A DNA stretch of 64,000 bases from Buxus sempervirens (taxonomy: Eukaryota > Streptophyta > Magnoliopsida > Buxales > Buxaceae), in the NCBI GenBank assembly GCA_947561395.2, contig OX387183.1:57147915-57211914 (forward strand), written 5' to 3'. Made by a program: the position numbers and the translations under genes. How positions within the stretch are numbered: the stretch's first letter is position 1; the number at the start of each line of letters is the position of its first letter. Shown here one piece after another: positions 55,610 through 64,000 of this stretch. The notes below the pieces were generated by a model. That model was not told the DNA's origin. It searched no databases and saw only the letters and a list, made by a program, of their open reading frames with translations.

Positions 55610-57420
55610 CTTCTATAGCCTGAGGAACAATAACAAGAAAGAGCAGACACGTAATATAGTTCATTCTGGATATGCAAGTTGCATATTTAATCAATCGTCA
55701 AAAGTAATATGCTTTAATAGCACGGTTCAGTTCTACACTCGGTCACGTTAACTTTTTTCTTCCCAAAACAAAAGCTCAAAATATAGAATTATGACAAAAT
55801 CAACTTTATCAATACCGTATTAGTACAGATATTGACCCTGTTTGTTCGGTTATTCAATATCATGAAATTATGTTCTTCTATATCCACAAAAAAAACTACT
55901 CACATAGGAAACATACATGCAATTATTCATCAGAAGACAGCTAATTTATAGGAAGAAGCTATAAAGGATTTCAGTGCACCAGATGCAACAATTCAAAACA
56001 GACAGTACAAGAGCTAGAACATGAGAAATTTCAACCAAAAAACAAGGAATATCAAGGTAAAAACAGGAACAATTATAGAAAAAACTTTTGATTCCACCTA
56101 CCAGAGAAAAAGAAGAATAAAATAAAGCTGTCACCTAACTATCAAGAAAGGTAAAAAAAGGTTAAAAAGAAAAATGGTGGCATAACCATGAAATTTTTCA
56201 TTGATAAAGAAAAATGATGCACAAAGAATCCACGAATATTATTAAAATGGATATTCCATCACATAAATCGCTTGACCAAGAATATTTCTTGGATCCAACT
56301 GAAACCAAATTACAGAACTTGGTTGATTTCAAATCCCGATATGAGCTATCAGCACACAGTAGATCAGTCAGGCAAAATGTGTTTATGCTCTGAATTAAGA
56401 TTCCCAAAATCAAATTAAAAGGGAGCAACAAGATGAAAATGGAAAAAAAAAAAAAAGAAAAAGAAAAAACCCCCCCGCAAAGGGAGGGGGTGGATCAAGT
56501 CGCAGAATGTATACCATACCATAGACAAAGGAGGAAATTGGGAAAATAGTAATGGAATAGTCAATTGCGAGAAAATGACCATAAAGAATATCTAAATCGC
56601 GATAGGATAGATAGACAGATAAAAATAAAAAGAATTTCTATTTAAAAAAAAAAAGATGCTCTAAAACCTTTGAATTTCACTAAATAAGCAAGAAACAAAG
56701 GCCTCTGGCAGCGAACGGAATTTATTCACTACAATCAGGGAAGAAGAGGGGAACCGGGGGAGGAGGAAAGACCGTTCATATATAGAACTGTCCCTAGATC
56801 CAACTATGGCACGGAATTTCAAAAAACCAAGATAAGTATCTCCTTCCTTCTGGCAATTAACCAACATTACTTCACAGCTGGATTGCAATGAAAACTGCCA
56901 GAAACAATTTAAACCAAACAGGGATACACATTATCACCAGAAAATCAAAGAAAAAGCCTTCGCATAACATTCTTATCATTCTATTTCACAGATCGAAACA
57001 AAAAACATCAGAATGGGAATCAATATAAACCTATAGACCTATCATCAATACCGATCGAGGAGAAATCCAAATAAAATTAAGATCTCATAAGTCGAAGTCT
57101 CGAAGATGGAAAAACAAATGGACTTTGCAATAAAAATTTCGACATTCGATTCAAATAAACGAGAATGAGAATTACAAATCTCAAACGAGGAGAGATTACC
57201 CAATGGATCACCGCGATCTACAAAGGATCGATCTGATTGCAATGTCAGACCAATGAAATGGACAATCGAATCAACGAATAACAGAATTTACCTAGGAAAC
57301 CCTAAAGATTTTGCGTTATGAAGGTAGGAGAGTCGAAACAACGACGGTGCTCCGATCTTCACAGCTGCCCGCGCTTGGGGTTCAAAATAGAAATTGAAAC
57401 CACGCCCAAGTGAAATTCGC
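55610..57420 (-). other. Actin 5' UTR with 1.67 kb leader intron
   Basis: Ten untranslated bases sit before the ATG. The acceptor TTCCTCAG (about 55620) pairs with a donor CCTAG/GTAAAT (57291), leaving an upstream untranslated exon at 57292 to about 57420. Leader introns in this position are known to enhance expression of plant actin genes. Pyrimidine-rich blocks (poly-T and a C/G run at 56437-56492, read on the minus strand) lie inside. Confidence 0.65.
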
Positions 57421-57459
57421 CTTAAATGAAGTACCTCCGTCTATTCCCGACCGTTCTCC

Positions 57460-57469
57460 CCTTATATTC
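57460..57469 (-). promoter_or_regulatory. Probable TATA box of the actin gene
   Basis: On the minus strand the sequence reads AGAATATAAG, about 40 bases upstream of the estimated start of the untranslated first exon. The assignment is by sequence and position only. Confidence 0.45.
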
Positions 57470-58825
57470 TGGAATCACGGTCCCAGCGGCTCCCGAAGGT
57501 GATCTGGGGTCGCAGTGGTAACAGCTGTTGCCGCTTCCTTAGTCCTCTTTTTAAGCCGGAATGACCTATTTACCCTCCACTGTTGCCAATTGCCAAATGT
57601 TTTTGGGGTGAATTTGCTTGCGGAATTTCTTCTACACGTGGAAACTGAGCTAGTGATTCTATCATCCACGTGGATAAGTAGTTTTACCAATAATAATATT
57701 AAACCTCGTTTGGCATTCAAATGATTTTCACGAGTTGAGACAGGCTTTATTTAAATATTGAGCTTTTTACATACATACGTCTACATTATAATAAATTGAA
57801 TCCCCATATCCTTTAAAATTTTTAAATATTAAAATTTGTTATTATTCTTTTACAAAATGAGTTTTCAAAATCCAAAAAATGAGTTTGAGTTTAGGGATGA
57901 TTCCTCTTTTTAATTCATTTCTTAAAACTCGTTAAGGAAATGAAAGCTCATTCCCAAAATGTAACCAAACATCAAATTTGTTGTAGGTACCTACTCTACG
58001 CGAAATGAGTCTCCAAAATGAATACCAGACAAAGCATTAACATAATGCCGGCCTCATATGAAATGAGTATCTTCAAAGCACTAGACACTTGAATCATTTT
58101 AGGTTTAACCCAAAGTACTTAACACTTCATCATTTACGTTGTGACCTTAGAGGTTGGTAAAGTCGGATTCATTTCATCTACAGTTAAACTGTAACTAATC
58201 AAACTTTGTCACCTCAATCCTGCAACAGTCCTCAAAAAGTGAAAAGAAAATTTTCATTTTTCAATGCATGAGAGATAAATTTTTAAGATTATAGTGACAA
58301 AATTTGATTGGTTACAATTCAACCCTTTTACTCATAAATAATCTGGATCCAAAAAAGTCTGGTAGTCGACAAAAGCGTCATCTACGGCTGCGTTTTCTTA
58401 AAGCATCTGCATGAAAAAAAAGAATTAAAAAATTTAACTTTTCTTTTAATTCAATAATTTCAATGTACCGGAATGACTAAAAGTTCTTTTTATATTATTC
58501 TTGGAAAGAATAATACGACTCGGTGTGTTTCTTCTTTTTCGCGTTGGCATCTGATGCGTGGGTGTGCATGGGTCATGATGAAATCAGTAAGTGGCAAGCA
58601 CGTAAAGCGAAACCAACGAACGAGGAAAGGTAAGAGGAGGACCCACCATCAACCTTGCTTTATTCCGTAGTTTTCATTCTACACGTTCGAGTTACGTATT
58701 TCTTAAGTGCCCAATCTGCTGCAACATACACAGGACGTATAACCGAGTTGGCTAGCAAAAATTGTTTAGCAAGTAGAATGCATTTGAGATACTTTTATTT
58801 GAAACCTTCGTAGGATCATGTCATA
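57470..58825. other. Intergenic upstream of actin, no gene seen
   Basis: Contains the distal actin promoter and AT-rich DNA; frames such as 57475-57720 (-) and 58473-58670 (+) have no family features. Confidence 0.45.
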
Positions 58826-59045
58826 TATACTAACAAATTGCACATGCACATATGTAAAAAAAATAAGCAGGGGAACAATTGTAAAACCGCTCAAATTTGG
58901 TTTTAAAAGAATTAGATGGTTATGACTATTATACCCCTTTATTTAAGAATCTTAAATATGATTTGTAAGGGTTTTTTTTAGGAAAAGTGCACATTAAGAT
59001 TGATACGATTCCCAAGGAACTTCTTCTCATTATATATAGTATAGA
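58826..59045. repeat. Helitron-like short repeat, copy 4
   Basis: Starts 'ctaacaaattgcacatgcacatatg', passes 'cgattcccaaggaac' (59008-59022) and ends 'tatatatagtataga' before T (59032-59046), matching the 35139-35325 end in sequence. Non-coding. Confidence 0.4.
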
Positions 59046-59159
59046 TTAAAAAAAATCGCTTAGTATAACTATAACTATAAATTTTTAATTACACTTTGCA
59101 CAATCCTATGAAAAGATCAAATAAGAGTGTAGATAGAGGCTCCACAAGATGTTAACCGA

Positions 59160-60180
59160 GTGGAATGAGCTTCGACCTATATTTACTTTGTTGGGAAAAT
59201 TACCTTCCTTGTGTGACAATTGAATGACAAGAAACTTTTGGTACTAATGATTTTTCTTGAAGTGTTTTGTAGCAAACAAGTGAGATTAAAAGACTTGATT
59301 GTAAAAAGAAAAATCTGAATGTATTGTATCCTAGTGCAAGATGCAGGCAGATTTAGTTGTAATCTACTGCACCTGCATAGCCAACAGAAAAGTAACTATA
59401 ACTACTCTGTTATACACCAGATTTCAAAGCATCCGTGGGAGATCTTCTTGTTGAGAATTGTGCCTACTTAAACCTACAAGAAGGAAGGAAAGAGTTCGGG
59501 TTTCTAGGAAAACCAAGATTGATTCATCAAGAATCAATCAAATTTGGAATTTAGAGACAAAATCTAGAGAATTTGTGAGTTTCTCTTGTTGGGTTATTGA
59601 GAGATTCTTGAGAGTTCCTCTCTTGAGGGTTTTGTGAGATTTGAAGAACTCTTGGTGGATTCCAAAGAAAGGTTCAAATCTAGAAGTTTCTTTGGTGGAT
59701 TCCAAAGAGGTTGAAGACTTTGATGGATTCCAAAGCTTGGGTGTTTGGTGGATTCTAAGTTGAAGAGGAGTCTTAGAGGATTTCAAGCTAATTGGAGAAA
59801 TCAAGAAATGTGAATTGATGTGTCGTGAAATCGACTAAGAGTCAGATTTATGTTCGAAATGATTTCTTGTTAAATCTGACATTCTTGTATTTATCTTTTC
59901 ATAGGGATTTTGGTTTCTTAGGCTTGGTCTTCCTAAAAAAACCCGAGGTTTTACCTAGATGGAAGTCTAGGGTTTCCTCGTATAATTCTTATGTTGCATT
60001 ATTACTTTGTTAAGTGATTGTATTCAAGATTCATAGAGAAAAGGGTCTACGATTTACAAATCTCATACTTGAATCTCGTGAATGGAATAAAATGATTCAA
60101 ACTTCTAACTTATAATTGTGGTGCAAGACCTGCTATACTGCAACAAGAAGAGAAACCTCTCTTGTAAATGAATGCTTGCT
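59160..60180. repeat. Possible LTR-type retroelement fragment with short internal repeats
   Basis: Four copies of a 'ggtggattccaaag'-like word at 59651-59760 and a stretch from 'gtgtcgtgaaatcgactaagag' to 'ttgtattcaagattcatag' with the look of an LTR. No termini or coding domains were found, so this is a weak call. Confidence 0.25.
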
Positions 60181-61924
60181 ATGATATTTTGTAATTATTT
60201 GAAGCAATATCGGTGTTTGGCCAGCTACTGCTTTTGCTTCTTATAATGAAGTTTGAAAAAAAAAAAATTTTATTTTTTACACGAAAAGCAATATTTCTTT
60301 CTTCCTCTCTTTTTTTTTTTCTTTTGTTTCATTGCTTCTTACAAGGTCCGATAGGTTCGACTTTTCCTAACTTCTTCAGATTTGCCACGTTTAAAAAATT
60401 AAAAAAGATTTTTATGCTAGCTCGTTTTAATTGGGACGCATTGTTGATAAGAAAGATTGATTATGTGAAATGAGGACGATAATGCTTTGTGAATATATTG
60501 CTAATTAATCCGATTCTAAACTGCGTCACAAAAGATAATTCTGTTGTCCATGACATTTTATGATCACGGAAGCATTCAATTGTCATTCTAAAAGCTTCTT
60601 ACCTTTCTTTAGTACTTTTTAAAAGGTTCATGTGGCTTCTAAGAGATGTCTGCAACTAGGGCGACATCTTTTGATAATAAGATCTAAGAACATCAAACAA
60701 AACATCCTAAAAGGAAAACTCCTAGATCTTCTAAAGCTTTTTCTCCTTTCATGATGCTTAATTTTATTGTATGGAAGGATACGATCCGATCGATCGGCGG
60801 ATTAATTTAAGCTTCCTCCATTTTGATTTACGAATCCAATGCCACATCTGATTGTAATTTTGTGAAGCTGAATTTGAGTTTCCTATGTGATTATGAATGT
60901 CGATTGATTTCTCAATAGGAAGGATCGTCAATGGCAGAAATAGATTCAATAGATAGCCTATGATAGTCGCATTTACGACTATAAGACTAAAGGACCCTTT
61001 TGAGTTCGAAAGCCCCAAATGTTAGATTCTCCATTCAAGCAGTCATATGATGATCGTAGCAGAACAAGTTGTTGGACGCATGGCTTGTTGCAAAAGATGG
61101 AGACCTAACATCCAGACGGTTCCAATGAACATATCATGTGTGAAAGTATAAAATTGGCCAGACAATTCATCTTCTCGTTGGTTTGAAATCTTTTTCGCTA
61201 AAAGTAGATTTTGTGTGGTCCAGAGTCCTGATAAGATGGTAATCAAAATCATTTTTGTTAAGTGGATTTTGTGTGGTCGTGAGTCCTGACAAGTGGGTAA
61301 TCAATGAAGATTCGTCAGGTGAGTGTGGGGCAAGGTTCCATGGTGGATTCCATGGTGGATTCCACTCTGTAAAGTGACAGTGACCCCAAGGGAAACGCTT
61401 TAGACTTGATGATTTGACCGTTATAGAAAGCAGGCGACTTGTTCCAGGCGGCAACCGTCGATCATGATTCCATAGGCGTTTCTTATCCATCTCAGCAACT
61501 GAACTTGTATTTCAGCCGTGGAAAGAAAGATCAAACTCTGGGTCTGGGCCCATTAATTGCGGGGTCCAGACTCTAGATCGATAGCGTCGCCTGCAGTCGT
61601 CGTCGTCGTCTTCTTCTTCTTCTCAGGGTAGGAGGAGCTGCTTCCCTCGTTTCCCATGGCTTGTCGTTTTCTCTACGAAATCCTTTCCCCCTTTTTTGAT
61701 TTCCTTCTCCTCGTGAATCAGTGAAGTCAAATGCAATTATTCATTTTTGAAAATAAGTGAAAGGTCAAAAAGGCGAGAGAAGAAAGAATAAAGAATTGAC
61801 AAGATCATTCTGCGAATCTCACTCCATAACTTCTTAAACCACAAGCAAAGCCAAACGAGAGTCGTTACCGGAATATTGCTTCTCCAGCTGAGATTTGACG
61901 GTGTTCGTGAGATTGCCGTTGATA
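60181..61924. other. Intergenic and promoter/5' UTR of the USP/U-box gene
   Basis: A tandem duplication of about 60 bases lies at 61198-61310 ('gattttgtgtggtc..gagtcctga.aag' twice). A (GTC)n(TTC)n microsatellite is at 61596-61624, probably in the 5' UTR. Minus frames at 60764-61490 have no family features. Confidence 0.5.
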
Positions 61925-63881
61925 ATGGAGCTATTAAACCCTACTCCTCCCCCTCCTGGCTTAGCCGGAAATCACTTCGCTGGTTTCGCAACCCCGGCGG
62001 ATTTCCCCGCTCGCTTTGATCGAGAGAATCGAACTTTGACGTCCCAGCTTCCTGAAATCACCGAAGACGATGGTGATAGAGTGTACGTCGCGGTCGGGAA
62101 ATCGATGGAGAGATCCATTGGTTTGCTTCGCTGGACTTTCAAGCGGTTCGGACATGGAGAAATCGGTATTATTCATGTTCATCAACCTTCCCCATTGATA
62201 CCAACACTCTGTAAGCATTTCTTCTTATGTTCTGGTTATAAGTTCTTCTTTCCTGTAGAAGTTTTATATTCCTTCACTATTTTATTGTTCTTATGGAGTT
62301 TCTTCTTGGATCCTGAAAGGGGCTTCTTTCTTTTTAAATCTCCGTTTGGGTATGAATTTGGGTTCATGTAACGTAATTTGTGCTGCAATCATTTCTCAAA
62401 AAAAAATTTCCCGCTTTTGAGATCTCTGCAACTTAAGTATACTCCATCGGGTATGGTTCTCAATTTTTAATCAATCTCTCGATTTAATTTTACAACATCT
62501 TTTCCCCATTTAGCACAGGCTGGAATCTCAGACCCTGCTCCTCTTTGGGGCCTATCAATGGCCATTCTCTACTTAAGACCAGGTTTTCAAATCCTTCTTC
62601 ATGCATTGCCCATGTCTGCTTAGACCGAATATTACCCTTTTTAGCACGCAAGTCACATTTTCAGTATTGTCATCATTGGTAGTCATGCAAAATTCCAAAA
62701 CCATATCAGTCCCTTGTCTTTTCACTCATCCATCTCATGATCCCAGTGGATAATGTTTTATGAATATGTTGCTGCTTTAGTTGCCAAATAGTTTGTTCTG
62801 AAAATTGAAGTTAGTCTTGCAGCAGTCGTACAAAAATTTTCAGTGTTTGATTTAAATGCACCAGTTAACAATTACACGGTCCAGGGTACCTGATGTGGTC
62901 ATATTTCAGGATCTCTTTGCCGGCTATTTCTTCATCACTGTTTTTGCGTTTTGTTCTGAAGCTTCGTTCCATTTTTTTCTGTCTGTTCATCATATTTTGA
63001 AATAATTAGATTCAAAAAAGTCTCTCCAGGACACTAGTTCCTGGTATTTATTTTGTTATCAGGCGTTTTCCTTATCTACATTGGTGAGAGAATGTATTGA
63101 TTTTTGCAGTAGGAAAACTTCCTGCAAGTCAAGCAAACAATGAATCATTGTCTGCATACCGGAGAGAGGAAAGGGAACAGACAAGGAAACTTCTACTGAA
63201 TTACTTGAATGTTTGCGGCAGAGCCAAGGTGATTTCTCTTTTTTTTTTAACCCTTTTCACCTTTATTTTCTTTGGGAAAGTAAACCTCATAATTTGTGGA
63301 GGTTTCAAACTATCCCAGTTTTTGTCTATGTTGTGATATATTTGCTTTGATCTCTTATTATGATAATAGATGATTTTATTGGATGGTGGATAAGACTACC
63401 AAGATTTTCCAACTCTCAAATTTTTTTCTGCTTTAAGCATCTTCCCTCACAGCGGAACATATTTAAAATAGATGAACTTTCTTCTTTGATGGGACAGAAT
63501 TGGGTAATGGAGGGATACTGGTCCAGGAAAATGAATTCATACACAAATTGACAGTATCCATAAGGGAATCAGTTTTAATGGAATCTGCAGAAAATGGTTT
63601 TCATAATTATCGAGTGTTGGCTCTCAGGATTCAGGAGCATTCAGCCATTCAATATTAGCAAGTGACAGGCATGAGGAGGTGCTAGTGCCTCTAGAAAGAG
63701 CTTTGAATTGACTAAGTTATTTTTATTCTTTTAGTTGTGAAGGCTACTAAGGGAAATCAATCAATGTGCAGGTGAAAGCAAACATCATTACTGATGAAGC
63801 TGGACAAGTTAATATAGGAATTGTAGATCTGGTGGAGAAACACGGTATTAAGAAGCTTGTCATGGGGGCGGTGACAGAAAG
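61925..63881 (+). CDS. USP-domain / U-box E3 ligase, N-terminal part (runs off window)
   Basis: Three exons, 61925-62210, 63110-63228 and 63772-63881, join in frame with GT-AG introns and give the first 171 residues; the next donor is at 63882 and the gene continues past 64000. The start MELLNPTPPPPG is chosen over an in-frame Met ten codons upstream because related plant proteins begin this way. Residues about 55-170 form a universal-stress-protein-like domain: VYVAVGKSMERSIGLLRWTF, IIHVHQPSPLIPTLLGKLPA, RREEREQTRKLLLNYLNVC, then AKVKANIITDEAG and LVEKHGIKKLVMGA. In plants this domain at the N-terminus is typical of PUB33-like U-box proteins, often followed by a coiled coil, kinase domain and C-terminal U-box for ubiquitin transfer. 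None of those later domains is visible here, so a USP-only or USP-kinase protein is possible. Confidence 0.82.
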
Positions 63882-64000
63882 GTAAGCGAATCTCTGTTTT
63901 CTTTTTTGAAGCCCTGTGTTAGCATATTAATTGTTTATGCAATATGCAACTCAACTAAGTAGTTGCTTGTAGTTGTGCTTTTCTCTTTCTTTCCTTCTTT

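Noticed and set aside
57475-57720. 81-codon minus frame just upstream of actin
   Set aside because: It overlaps the probable TATA box and promoter of actin and has no recognisable domain.
61043-61490. Minus frames upstream of the USP/U-box gene
   Set aside because: Created by tandemly duplicated non-coding sequence; no family features.

Overview
This 64 kb window is nuclear DNA of a flowering plant. Every multi-exon gene reads best as a plant family (RALF peptides, an XBAT31-type ankyrin/RING ligase, a SIAMESE-RELATED inhibitor, the CER10 enoyl-CoA reductase, plant actin with its usual intron positions, a USP/U-box protein). Introns have GT-AG ends, and the DNA between genes is AT-rich and full of hAT, Mutator, LINE, LTR and MITE remnants. 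A eudicot is most likely; I cannot name the species.

Left part (about 1-22.5 kb): a tandem cluster of RALF-like secreted peptide genes, all on the plus strand, at 1359, 6280, 16315 and 18909, plus one decayed copy at 13538. The cluster grew by segmental duplication: upstream and downstream flanks recur with each gene. Copies 3 and 4 share a stretch of about 420 bp with no difference that I could find. The duplicated flanks act as 'empty sites' that date several insertions: a 1.7 kb hAT element (10783-12505), a LINE 3' fragment (8756-9281), a second LINE fragment (about 17481-17742) and a solo-LTR-like insert (19709-19991). Copy 1 has lost the first pair of mature-peptide cysteines.

Centre (23.9-45.4 kb): an XBAT31-like E3 ligase (+, 8 exons). 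It is followed by an inverted-repeat element that carries a minisatellite with a nested hAT copy. Next is a five-exon minus-strand gene (30653-36060) whose C-terminal domain resembles uncharacterised archaeal/phage proteins of a possible ssDNA-annealing (Rad52/ERF-like) type. A small conserved-looking gene (37054-37651, -) follows. Then comes a complete 2.07 kb Mutator-like element with a perfect 9-bp target duplication that has captured a broken F-box/LRR gene (Pack-MULE). Last is very-long-chain enoyl-CoA reductase (+, 41117-45429).

Right part (45.4-64 kb): repeats (a 394-bp hAT-like element with a perfect 8-bp TSD and a retroelement-like stretch rich in GTTCGAACG motifs), a SIAMESE-RELATED cell-cycle inhibitor (-), a complete 377-aa actin gene (-) with a 1.7 kb leader intron, more repeats, and the first three exons of a USP/U-box gene (+) that runs off the right edge.

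The genes are independent transcription units; I see no operon-like or pathway clustering apart from the RALF array. The most interesting items are the annealase-like gene, the Pack-MULE, and the diversifying RALF cluster with its disulfide-losing member. All exon joins were read by eye and need transcript evidence.
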